Positions 32,423-38,981 of a stretch of 40,299 nt of DNA are shown here, in pieces (position 1 is the stretch's first letter; each line of letters starts with the position of its first letter). The DNA is from a virus: positions 1 through 40,299 of IMG/VR virus record IMGVR_UViG_3300009168_000073. One strand, 5' to 3'. The notes beneath the pieces are model-generated. The model saw nothing but the letters and a program-made list of their open reading frames with translations, had not been told where the DNA came from and did not search any database. The position numbers and the translations under genes were made by a program.

Positions 32423-34738
32423 TTAAAGTACATCGGGCAGATTATTTACTACAGGCAAAGTCGCTGCCCCGACTAGCATGTATAGCTTATCCCTGATATT
32501 ACGGGCGTCCTCATGTATAATCCCCATATTGTTCATATACTTAAGTCGCCTCAGTATAGCTTGATAATTTATGTTCAGACGAGCTTCTAACTCACGGGCG
32601 CGTAGCCCCTGCGGTTCGTTAGCCAGTTCACCCAGTATTTTCTCGTCTGTGCGGGGGTCCTTTAAACGTCCTCCCCGCCCATCCGGCTTGGTGGCTAAAT
32701 ACTCGTCAAAGTCAGGTATCTCCATATCAGGCGGTGGCTTGACCCATGACACCCCATCCGAGATAATCGGTATCTTTTCCTTACCGAAGTCACGGCTCTG
32801 TATAATAAGCCAGTTCAGACCCTCTAGGTTATCAAACCCACCATTGGATACAAACTGTATCTGTGCATCTGGTGCGCCGCTCTGTGCTACTGATCCGCTG
32901 ATGTTGTCCATCAAGTTTCCTACACCGCGATTGCCGCCTGCCGGTCCCTTGCGGTCATGTTTGATCGACACTATCGAACAAGTATACTCAGATGCTTTAA
33001 TGATATCGTTGATTATCTCTATCTGCTCGTACTCAAGAGCGTTGAGGTTGTGCGAGAAGATAGTATGATCGTGAAACTTGTTCACTGGCTCTATCAGTAT
33101 GAACCACGGGCGGGTACTATCCTCACGTATGATGCGCTTGATTTCCTCCGCGCCTTCGCGCCCTTTCGGTAACGTCCCAATAACACCATTCTGGTTACGG
33201 CTGTCTTTGGTAAAGAACCGGAAGTGTTTAAAGGCTTCCTGCTTTTGCTCGTCCGTGACCCCACCCCACTTAGCCTCTAAGTTGTAATACTGTTCCCACA
33301 GCTTGCGCCGGAACCGCTCGTCGGTTTCTTCCAGCGCGCAGAACAGTACGTTACATAACGTAGCGGGGCGGTCCCATATAGGCTTACCAAATAACAGGTG
33401 CAGGCACATGGCGTACATTAAAGTACTCTTGCCTAGCTTGGCAGGCGCACTCAGTACGGTGTGCGTGTTCTCCGCAATGAACCCCCGTACAGTAAATGTC
33501 ACTGGACGTACTGGTTCATGCATTACATCGGCAAATGTACGTGCCTTAGCGAATGGGGTTGTGTCCCCGCCCATAAGCTCCGGGGGCATGGTGACAGGAG
33601 CCTGTATCAGCTTTCCCTCAAACTCATGCAGGGGGAGGTTCAGGCAGAGCGCCAGTGACTCCGCTGCCTTCCGTTTGTCCCCATCATGGTTGATTTCAGC
33701 CAGTAAGCTAATCGGTGTACGCCTGCCTTCCGTGGCGTCTCCCATGTCAGCTACACCGAAGTCTTTAATGCCCTTGTCATTTATACTGATATCTTCTTCA
33801 AGGGGCCTGCCTATGTCTCGGCTGGCTATCCTGTAGTCGTCGCCACTAGGGCGGGCTACATGACCCAGGAGGTTCGCTACCCAATCGTGCTTACGCGCCC
33901 TAGCGGCTAGGTTCAGGGGCCGATACATCGCTTCGTCAGGGGGATACTCCCCGCGATACTTTGAGCCTGTACGGGCCGTTTGCGGGGCTTGGGGGACACC
34001 ATAGTAAGACACCATGCGCCGGATCGTGTCGGCATGGAGTACGTCCATCGGATCGAAGTCGCGTATCAGTCGGGATCGCCTGTGCGGGCGCTCTTTGGTG
34101 TGTTCACCCTTGCGGGCTGCTGTACCGACTACGCGCTGTATGCGGGCTGCATTAAAGACTGTCTTATCTATCGTAACAGTCGGAGTACTGAACCGACTAT
34201 CTAGCACTGAGAGAGTTGCTTTAATGAGGTCCGTGGTATCCTGATCGTTAGGTAGCGGTTCCAGCACGTAACGAGCGTGTCCACCGTTACCGGAGTCTAC
34301 TAAGCAGGGAGTGGGAAAGCCATGCAGGAAGGTCAGGCGCTCTGTAATCTCCTGCATGTACTGGAGCGCAAGCTCATGCTCTGCGTCAGTGCTGGAGATA
34401 CCGCTTATACGTACTGGATCGAAGTCCAGTAGCATCCCTCTACGTTCCAGTATCTCGCGGTCACTGGTGAAGCTGCCACGGCTTGCAGCTACCATGTGAT
34501 TGCTACAGCGGGCAAACGCCTCGGGCATGACAGGATTGATTGTAACGTACGTGCCGCCTATGCCGTCATTGTCGGAGTTGACGATAGCATTGGCTGCTAG
34601 TACAGGATCATTAAAGTACCCTGTGCTGGCGAGGCCCCTGTAGGCCGTTAAAGCACGTATCTCAAAGATTTGATTGGGGAGCGGGAAGGCCCATCGCAGG
34701 CTTTTATGCACAGTGTCATAGTCCGGAGGGACTAGCAT
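32423..34738 (-). CDS. Primase-helicase (AEP-like primase + RecA-fold helicase)
   Basis: The 771-residue protein combines two activities. Residues 100-210 carry the archaeo-eukaryotic primase pattern: LLDFDP with Asp105/Asp107, VDSGNGGHARY (147-157) and DKTVFNAARIQRVVGTAARK (191-210). Residues 415-600 are a RecA-fold motor with Walker A APAKLGKST (431-439) and a Walker B-like stretch PWFILIEPVNKF. The C-terminus has a winged-helix-like segment (GLRARELEARLNINYQAILR). The start has no clear ribosome binding site. It ends L-P-D-V-L. Confidence 0.85.
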   Translation of the reverse strand: MLVPPDYDTVHKSLRWAFPLPNQIFEIRALTAYRGLASTGYFNDPVLAANAIVNSDNDGIGGTYVTINPVMPEAFARCSNHMVAASRGSFTSDREILERRGMLLDFDPVRISGISSTDAEHELALQYMQEITERLTFLHGFPTPCLVDSGNGGHARYVLEPLPNDQDTTDLIKATLSVLDSRFSTPTVTIDKTVFNAARIQRVVGTAARKGEHTKERPHRRSRLIRDFDPMDVLHADTIRRMVSYYGVPQAPQTARTGSKYRGEYPPDEAMYRPLNLAARARKHDWVANLLGHVARPSGDDYRIASRDIGRPLEEDISINDKGIKDFGVADMGDATEGRRTPISLLAEINHDGDKRKAAESLALCLNLPLHEFEGKLIQAPVTMPPELMGGDTTPFAKARTFADVMHEPVRPVTFTVRGFIAENTHTVLSAPAKLGKSTLMYAMCLHLLFGKPIWDRPATLCNVLFCALEETDERFRRKLWEQYYNLEAKWGGVTDEQKQEAFKHFRFFTKDSRNQNGVIGTLPKGREGAEEIKRIIREDSTRPWFILIEPVNKFHDHTIFSHNLNALEYEQIEIINDIIKASEYTCSIVSIKHDRKGPAGGNRGVGNLMDNISGSVAQSGAPDAQIQFVSNGGFDNLEGLNWLIIQSRDFGKEKIPIISDGVSWVKPPPDMEIPDFDEYLATKPDGRGGRLKDPRTDEKILGELANEPQGLRARELEARLNINYQAILRRLKYMNNMGIIHEDARNIRDKLYMLVGAATLPVVNNLPDVL

Positions 34739-34846
34739 AAAGTCGGGCTTTCATCGCGGAGAAGTAGGCGTTCGTCCCCGAAGGGATCGCCAACATGGAT
34801 CAAGGGGAGGGGAGAGTCAAGCGCTATTTTGGGGGAGAGACGAACA

Positions 34847-34876
34847 CCCCCGGTAGGCTCTCCAACCTACCGGGGG
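34847..34876. promoter_or_regulatory. Leader hairpin upstream of primase-helicase
   Basis: CCCCCGGTAGG (34847-34857) pairs perfectly over 11 bp with CCTACCGGGGG (34866-34876), loop eight bases. Neither side has a T tract. It lies in the 320-bp non-coding stretch 34739-35058, between the candidate promoter at 34965-34993 and the primase-helicase start, so it would fold in that mRNA leader. No other gene is seen in the stretch. Confidence 0.55.
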
Positions 34877-34964
34877 CGGCTTGTCTACCTAGGGGCTGAC
34901 TAGCCTTCCTCACTCTCCGAACCGGGGAAGGTCACTAACCCCGGCCCGTTGCGCGATCGGTACC

Positions 34965-34993
34965 CATCTAGGGCCTTGTTCGCAGTGTGTCAA
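34965..34993 (-). promoter_or_regulatory. Candidate leftward promoter for replication operon
   Basis: On the reverse strand an exact TTGACA (34988-34993) is followed after 17 bases by TAGATG, a weak -10 match. It begins just past the terminator of the upstream single-gene unit and points toward the primase-helicase. A second candidate, TTGACT at 34815-34820 with CATGTT after 17 bases, lies nearer the gene. Only the -35 boxes are convincing. Confidence 0.45.
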
Positions 34994-35001
34994 GATAGAA
35001 A

Positions 35002-35046
35002 ATACGGGGTAGGATCGGGACTAGCCAGAACCGTCCTACCCCGTAT
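35002..35046 (-). terminator. Rho-independent terminator of the 35059-35733 unit
   Basis: A perfect 13-bp stem (ATACGGGGTAGGA at 35002-35014 with TCCTACCCCGTAT at 35034-35046) has a 19-base loop that can pair further through CGG/CCG. On the leftward transcript the stem is followed by TTTTCTATCTT, the expected T-rich tail. It lies 12 bases beyond the stop codon. This is the clearest terminator in the window. Confidence 0.85.
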
Positions 35047-35058
35047 GCTCCGGTAACT

Positions 35059-35733
35059 TTAAAGGATGCCGTCTGCGTCCTTCAACTTACCGGGGCTGTC
35101 CATGCCGAGCATGATACGAGCGGGCTTGATGTACCGCGTTTCGAGGTACGAGTTCAGCGCGTTCGCATCGGCACCAGCGGCCACCTTCTCGTCAATCTTC
35201 GCCTTGAGGTAGGCGAGGCCGTCGCTACCGACTTCCTTCTGAGCAGTCGGGTACCGATACTTGGGATCGCTTGCGCGGCCCTTCTCGTATACCTCGGCCA
35301 CGACCGAACGGGTGATCTGCGTGATAAGCGGGTCACGCAGGACCTTGGGCTTGCCCTCGCCAGTACCGCGCTTGCCGAGTTCGCCGGAGTAGAGTGCTTT
35401 AATGGCACCGTCGATTACGTCAGCGAAATCAGTGTTCTTGCGCTCACCCTCGGGCTTCGGAACCGCCGTCTGGAGCGGATCGTTCTTCATCGCCGCTTCG
35501 TACGTGTCAAACTCGCCGTTGTCCTTTTTCGTCTTGGCGACGGCGGTGCTGATCCGATTGGTGATGTATGCGCGGGTCGCCGTGCGGAGCAGACGCATCC
35601 GAACATCGGGCGGGATTTGCGCGAGGTCAACACCGACCTTGGGTTCGTAGCCCTCGACTTCAAATTCGAGCAGCGTATCAGGTGCGGGAGCGGGAGCCGC
35701 TTCCAGCGGGGTAGCTTCAAGTGCAGTTGCCAT
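35059..35733 (-). CDS. Highly expressed hypothetical protein (single-gene unit)
   Basis: The 224-residue protein has its own promoter (35771-35798), an exceptional ribosome binding site (GGAAGGAAGGAA) and its own terminator. It starts with an alanine/proline-rich head (MATALEATPLEAAPAPAPDT), then acidic and mixed helices (DVRMRLLRTATRAYITNRIS; ITRSVVAEVYEKGRASDPKY) and ends KDADGIL. Codons are more C/G-ending than in neighbouring early genes. No family recognised. The layout implies a product needed in high amounts, perhaps a DNA-binding or host-directed protein. Confidence 0.85.
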   Translation of the reverse strand: MATALEATPLEAAPAPAPDTLLEFEVEGYEPKVGVDLAQIPPDVRMRLLRTATRAYITNRISTAVAKTKKDNGEFDTYEAAMKNDPLQTAVPKPEGERKNTDFADVIDGAIKALYSGELGKRGTGEGKPKVLRDPLITQITRSVVAEVYEKGRASDPKYRYPTAQKEVGSDGLAYLKAKIDEKVAAGADANALNSYLETRYIKPARIMLGMDSPGKLKDADGIL

Positions 35734-35770
35734 GATTAAATTCCTTCCTTCCGATTAATTCGGTATGACC

Positions 35771-35798
35771 ACAATACCGCGTCATACATGGGTGTCAA
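35771..35798 (-). promoter_or_regulatory. Leftward sigma70-type promoter
   Basis: On the reverse strand TTGACA (35793-35798), a 16-base spacer and TATTGT (35771-35776) precede the strongly translated gene at 35733. Upstream of the -35 box lies an A/T-rich tract (ATTTGAAATTAG, near 35802-35817) that could serve as an UP element. It overlaps the end of the preceding gene. Confidence 0.7.
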
Positions 35799-35818
35799 CA
35801 ACTAATTTCAAATTATTT

Positions 35819-36163
35819 TCAGAGCAGGTCCAGCAGCCAGCTATCGTCCAGCCAGTGTGCCGACTTCCCATCTACCAGCACATAATACATTCCCGGCTGA
35901 ATATGGGAGTTACCATAGTCGGGGTCCGTATACTCTTTAAAGCATACCACCCCATGTTCTTCACGGTGTCTTACTTTCTCTCCTTTCATCACTCTGTATA
36001 CGCTCATACCTAGCCACGGGTGCGGCTTCTGGCGGGCTTCATCGAGCTTGGCGTCAGCCAGTTCTCGACACGCCTGTATGTACGCATCATTGGCGTCATG
36101 GACTAGCTTTAAAGCAGCCTCTACCGCAGCCCTAGCTTCCGCTAGGCGGTTAGGCAGAGCCAT
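35819..36163 (-). CDS. Hypothetical early protein
   Basis: The 114-residue protein has a helical, alanine-rich N-terminal half (RLAEARAAVEAALKLVHDAN) and a C-terminal small domain, YRVMKGEKVRHREEHGVVCF then GMYYVLVDGKSAHWLDDSW. Its start lies 14 bases inside the previous gene. No ribosome binding site is obvious, so expression probably depends on coupling. No family recognised. Confidence 0.7.
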   Translation of the reverse strand: MALPNRLAEARAAVEAALKLVHDANDAYIQACRELADAKLDEARQKPHPWLGMSVYRVMKGEKVRHREEHGVVCFKEYTDPDYGNSHIQPGMYYVLVDGKSAHWLDDSWLLDLL

Positions 36164-36422
36164 GCTGGTCGCCGTCCAGTAGTGTCATTATCTCATGCTT
36201 GTCCATCCAGTAGTCGCAGAAGGCTATCGCGCCTTCATAGTCGTATACGTGGATGGTGTCCGATGTAAGCGCGTCCAGTTTGCCGAATAGCTCGACAACG
36301 AACGGGGCCTGTTCCGTTACGGCGCTATGCTCACAGCGCGAACAGGCTAGGATATGCTCGAACAGGTCCCGTGCCGCCGCTATCATCGGGGCATCGCCTG
36401 AACAGTAGAGAATTGCGCGCAT
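36150..36422 (-). CDS. Hypothetical early protein
   Basis: The ATG at 36422 follows AAGGAAGCCAAAAGG. The 90-residue product (MRAILYCSGDAPMIAAARDL; ILACSRCEHSA; VYDYEGAIAFCDYWMDKHEI) is helical and has one CxxC pair. The longer frame extending upstream to 36623 is a shadow of the neighbouring gene. No family recognised. Confidence 0.7.
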   Translation of the reverse strand: MRAILYCSGDAPMIAAARDLFEHILACSRCEHSAVTEQAPFVVELFGKLDALTSDTIHVYDYEGAIAFCDYWMDKHEIMTLLDGDQHGSA

Positions 36423-36448
36423 GACCTTTTGGCTTCCTTGTGAAATGA

Positions 36449-36472
36449 GGGGGCGACAGTATAGCCGCCCCC
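36449..36472. terminator. GC-rich hairpin overlapping a promoter
   Basis: GGGGGCG (36449-36455) and CGCCCCC (36466-36472) form a 7-bp GC stem around a 10-base loop that contains the TATACT of the adjacent promoter. For the upstream gene (36481-36687) it could act as a terminator, although no T run follows. The overlap could couple termination of one unit with initiation of the next. Confidence 0.45.
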
Positions 36473-36484
36473 TGTATGTGTCAA
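36458..36484 (-). promoter_or_regulatory. Leftward promoter upstream of 36422 gene
   Basis: On the reverse strand TTGACA (36479-36484) and TATACT (36458-36463) are near-consensus, but the spacer is only 15 bases. Transcription would start near 36451, in front of the gene starting at 36422. The -35 box overlaps the stop codon of the preceding gene. Confidence 0.55.
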
Positions 36485-36687
36485 GATCGAATGTTGTCAG
36501 AGATATAGTTACGGGCTTCACTAGCCGAACCAGTAAACCCGAGCGGACCTTCAATCTCTTTAAAGCTAACCTCGTTAATGTGATGATCCATATGGGTAAG
36601 CCCGAGCAAGATACTGCGGGCACTAGAGTCAGTAGCGGTAAACTTAACAGTACCGACGTTACCAGATTTCCAAATCCACGTACTCAT
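36481..36687 (-). CDS. Hypothetical small early protein
   Basis: A 68-residue protein (MSTWIWKSGNVGTVKFTATD; THMDHHINEVSFKEIEGPLG; SEARNYISDNIRS) with its own promoter and AAAGG before the ATG. No family recognised. Having a dedicated promoter suggests a specific early role. Confidence 0.75.
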   Translation of the reverse strand: MSTWIWKSGNVGTVKFTATDSSARSILLGLTHMDHHINEVSFKEIEGPLGFTGSASEARNYISDNIRS

Positions 36688-36712
36688 GTGTGACCTTTCA
36701 TAATGTCAAAGA

Positions 36713-36739
36713 GCCGTCAGCACGTTATGTACTGACGGC
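36713..36739. promoter_or_regulatory. 5'-leader hairpin of 36687 gene
   Basis: GCCGTCAG (36713-36720) pairs with CTGACGGC (36732-36739), 8 bp, loop 11 bases. The predicted start site of the promoter at 36743-36773 falls at about the outer edge of the stem, so the hairpin would form the very 5' end of the mRNA, a known way to protect messages from decay. A short CTCTTT tail also permits a role as a terminator for the upstream genes. Confidence 0.6.
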
Positions 36740-36742
36740 CCT

Positions 36743-36773
36743 AGTATATAGCAAGGTTCCAGGAGTATGTCAA
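36743..36773 (-). promoter_or_regulatory. Strong leftward sigma70-type promoter
   Basis: On the reverse strand TTGACA (36768-36773) is followed after 17 bases by TATATA and after 19 bases by TATACT. The flanking CGGTATTGAC also precedes the -35-like box at 39710-39715. It drives the gene starting at 36687. Confidence 0.75.
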
Positions 36774-36783
36774 TACCGTATTA

Positions 36784-36999
36784 TTACCGTATCAGTGTCT
36801 CAATTAGACTGATCGCGCTCCTACGAGACATAAACCCGAACCCTGCACGGTTCAAGTCGTATTTCTCATGCCCGCCTTGGAATACATACCAGCGTTGATG
36901 CTTGGCAGCGGGATCGCACAGCAGGCTAGCATGTTTCCCATTCTTTCGATTGGTGAAACGCTCTCCACCTAGGCCGTCAGGCGTGACTATAACTTGCAT
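36784..36999 (-). CDS. Hypothetical small early protein
   Basis: A 71-residue basic protein (MQVIVTPDGLGGERFTNRKN; HQRWYVFQGGHEKYDLNRAG; SRRSAISLIETLIR). GGAG lies nine bases upstream of the ATG, separated from it by the CTTTAAAG motif. No family recognised. Confidence 0.75.
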   Translation of the reverse strand: MQVIVTPDGLGGERFTNRKNGKHASLLCDPAAKHQRWYVFQGGHEKYDLNRAGFGFMSRRSAISLIETLIR

Positions 37000-37011
37000 C
37001 CTTTAAAGCTC

Positions 37012-37176
37012 CTACCAACCACCGGGGGGTTCGTGACTTACATATGTAGGCTTTAATTTGGGCAGTCGCTTGCGCTGGTACGCCATGTGACCGCACTTGT
37101 CGCACTTGAAGTAGGCGACTACTCGGGTTGACTTCTGAGGGACCATGCGCCCCCCGCACTTGTGTACGCGGATCAC
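37012..37176 (-). CDS. Small zinc-ribbon protein
   Basis: A 54-residue protein starts at GTG inside AGGAGTGCTTTAAAGTGA and shares bases with the preceding stop. Cysteines 7, 25 and 28 with His30 (HKCGGRMVPQKS; YFKCDKCGHMAYQRKRLPKL) indicate a zinc ribbon with a basic face. The C-terminus is SHEPPGGW, nearly identical to that of the unrelated gene at 38158-38403. The competing frame at 36977-37159 lacks such features. Confidence 0.8.
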   Translation of the reverse strand: MIRVHKCGGRMVPQKSTRVVAYFKCDKCGHMAYQRKRLPKLKPTYVSHEPPGGW

Positions 37177-37709
37177 TTTAAAGCACTCCTATATAGTTCA
37201 GCCCTATCCTCGGGCGCATGTATGACCCACTGTACTCCCTTGTCGTCGGGCGGGGTAAATGACTTGACTATCTTCCAGATCGCTCCGTGTTGCTTGTAGA
37301 AGATGGTACGCTTTAAAGTAGTCTCAGGTTTGGCAGGGTCTACCGCAGAAAGCACCACGTTAAAATCCGCCATTACCAGATTTTCGATTACCTCCCATAC
37401 ACGGGGTTTGCGCCACGCGTTCGGGCGGGCAGGGTCTACGTAAGCCCCTATGATATCCTCTCGCGTACCCTGTCCAAACACTACCCCGCATCTGTCGGGG
37501 CGCATATGCTTGGGGCTAATACCGGGGCCGGTCATACCCATGCGCCACATACAGAGGAAATCGCGGCAGACCTTGGGGCGCGTCTCATAGATGCCGCAAC
37601 CCTTATGGTTCTTGCATATATGCTGGCACCATACCCCGTCGTTTTTCGGTATCTCGGGGATAGCCATGACCTTGCAGCACAAGCTGCACTCTCCGCACTC
37701 GTTAGCCAT
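37173..37709 (-). CDS. CxxCxxCC (YkgJ-like) metal-binding protein
   Basis: The 178-residue protein begins MANECGECSLCCKVMAIPEI with the CxxCxxCC signature (Cys5, 8, 11, 12), followed by more cysteines in WCQHICKNHKGCGIYETRPK then VCRDFLCMW. This is the YkgJ/zinc-or-iron-chelating family, of unclear biochemical role. AGGGGTGA lies before ATG 37709; the longer frame has no signal. It is coupled by overlaps to both neighbours. Confidence 0.85.
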   Translation of the reverse strand: MANECGECSLCCKVMAIPEIPKNDGVWCQHICKNHKGCGIYETRPKVCRDFLCMWRMGMTGPGISPKHMRPDRCGVVFGQGTREDIIGAYVDPARPNAWRKPRVWEVIENLVMADFNVVLSAVDPAKPETTLKRTIFYKQHGAIWKIVKSFTPPDDKGVQWVIHAPEDRAELYRSALK

Positions 37710-37870
37710 TACTGTATCACCCCTGTCAGGACCAGCACGATCAACAGGCCCAATAGGCCTGCTCCTACGATTAGCAGGAAGCACCCAACGCCAGCCAGTA
37801 GCGCCATTAGGTCCGGGGACACCGCAGCCGCGATAATCCCCAATAGGACCACTACCAATACGGCGAACAC
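37709..37870 (-). CDS. Small two-helix membrane protein
   Basis: A 53-residue frame starts at GTG within GTGCTTTAAAGTG and ends in TAATG with the next gene. Two hydrophobic helices (about residues 2-17 and 22-52, with MALLAGVGCFLLIVGAGLLG) are joined by a short SPDL turn, and there are almost no charged residues. The composition is holin-like; other membrane roles are equally possible. AGGGTG serves as a ribosome binding site. Confidence 0.7.
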   Translation of the reverse strand: MFAVLVVVLLGIIAAAVSPDLMALLAGVGCFLLIVGAGLLGLLIVLVLTGVIQ

Positions 37871-37871
37871 T

Positions 37872-38144
37872 TTAAAGCACCCTTCCTGTACGGACCAGTA
37901 TCAGCGCTGCCTCATAGTCCGGTATAGAGTCGTTGATGAATTGGGCGGTGCTGTCCTGTATGATACGGGACGCGAACAGCGTCACCATAGCCTTGTACGG
38001 GTACGGGGCAGTATCCGCTATCCGGGTGATGGTGCTAGCCGCCTCTAGGGCTGCATGCTCACTTAGTTCAGCTACCATGCCAGCCTCTACAGCAGGCATG
38101 CCAAGCTTGATAAGAGTGGATTTCAAGTCGAAGTCTTGGGACAT
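37872..38144 (-). CDS. Hypothetical early protein
   Basis: A 90-residue helical, alanine-rich protein (MSQDFDLKSTLIKLGMPAVE; SEHAALEAASTITRIADTAP; SRIIQDSTAQFINDSIPDYE). AAGGAG plus the CTTTAAA motif precede the ATG. Its stop is the TAA in GTGCTTTAAAGTG, which also gives the start of the next gene. No family recognised. Confidence 0.75.
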   Translation of the reverse strand: MSQDFDLKSTLIKLGMPAVEAGMVAELSEHAALEAASTITRIADTAPYPYKAMVTLFASRIIQDSTAQFINDSIPDYEAALILVRTGRVL

Positions 38145-38157
38145 GATTTAAAGCTCC

Positions 38158-38403
38158 TTACCAACCGCCAGCGGGTTCGTGAGTGGTTTTCTCGCGGATG
38201 CCTAAGGCGTCCAGATCAGTGGTTTCAATGGCTCCTGTATTCCGAAGCCCGAATTTAATCGGTATGCGGAAGCGCTCAGGGTCACGCTTCCACCGCTTAG
38301 TCGCGCCATTGCGCCTAAGCTGCCAGTAGTTCCCGTTACGCATCAGGATTTCAAGCTTGCCAGTATCCAGCAAGCGTTCAATGTCAGCAATAGTATAGGG
38401 CAC
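38158..38403 (-). CDS. Hypothetical protein, paralogue A
   Basis: An 81-residue protein starting at GTG in CTTTAAAGTG. Residues 1-53 (MPYTIADIERLLDTGKLEIL, then RRNGATKRWKRD and IPIKFGL) are nearly identical to the beginning of the protein at 38670-38981. The C-terminal part differs and ends THEPAGGW, a tail shared with the zinc-ribbon protein at 37012-37176. The block is rich in basic and aromatic residues and may bind nucleic acid. Function unknown. Confidence 0.8.
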   Translation of the reverse strand: MPYTIADIERLLDTGKLEILMRNGNYWQLRRNGATKRWKRDPERFRIPIKFGLRNTGAIETTDLDALGIREKTTHEPAGGW

Positions 38404-38404
38404 T

Positions 38405-38668
38405 TTAAAGACCCTCTATATAGGACTCGGGGATGCAGTACCAGTCGATGTTAGTATTGCCCGCCTCACGCTCTGCACGGGTGCGCCGTTCGCCCTCCTG
38501 TCGCGCCTCTGCCTCGGTATCGAAAGCGGGGCCGTTGTCCGGGTATACGGACTTATCCTCACGGTTGATCCGTATGGTCGCGCCCCCGTCACTGTTCAGT
38601 GTAGTACTGAAATCAGTGACAGTCGTGGCAGACATTACACGAAACTTGCCTGTGTTAACTATACGCAC
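38405..38668 (-). CDS. Hypothetical protein between the paralogues
   Basis: The GTG at 38668 in CTTTAAAGTG is chosen over a longer frame that would lie inside the previous gene. The 87-residue product (MRIVNTGKFRVMSATTVTDF; DGGATIRINREDKSVYPDNG; EAEARQEGERRTRAEREAGN) has a beta-rich first half and a charged helix. It ends in the TAA of the next CTTTAAAGTG. No family recognised. Confidence 0.7.
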   Translation of the reverse strand: MRIVNTGKFRVMSATTVTDFSTTLNSDGGATIRINREDKSVYPDNGPAFDTEAEARQEGERRTRAEREAGNTNIDWYCIPESYIEGL

Positions 38669-38669
38669 T

Positions 38670-38981
38670 TTAAAGGTCCTTCTCGCATTGGGCGTATACG
38701 TCCACAACGAACGCAGTCAGATTGTCCACTAGCACCTTAGCAGCCCCTACTCGCGTAATGGCGCGCAGATGCTCGATAGCGTAGCTGTCGAGATTTGTGT
38801 CGTCCGTAATGGTTCCACAAAACTTCAACCCGAATTTGATAGGTATGGCGAAGCGTTCTGTATCGCGCTTCCAACGTTTTGTTGCGCCGTTGCGTCGGAT
38901 CGCCCACCAATTCCCGTTACGCATCTGTATTTCCAGCTTGCCAGCGTCCAGCAGGCGCTCGATTTCTGCAATGGTATGCAT
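38670..38981 (-). CDS. Hypothetical protein, paralogue B
   Basis: The 103-residue protein shares its first 53 residues (MHTIAEIERLLDAGKLEIQM; RRNGATKRWKRD; IPIKFGL) with the gene at 38158-38403, evidence of a local duplication with one gene between the copies. The C-terminal 50 residues are different (SYAIEHLRAITRVGAAKVLV). GGAG lies nine bases before the ATG, which overlaps the previous stop. Confidence 0.8.
   Translation of the reverse strand: MHTIAEIERLLDAGKLEIQMRNGNWWAIRRNGATKRWKRDTERFAIPIKFGLKFCGTITDDTNLDSYAIEHLRAITRVGAAKVLVDNLTAFVVDVYAQCEKDL

Noticed and set aside
36977-37159. 60-codon - strand open frame
   Set aside because: The other frame (37012-37176) encodes a clear zinc ribbon, has a good ribosome binding site and fits its neighbours' ends exactly.
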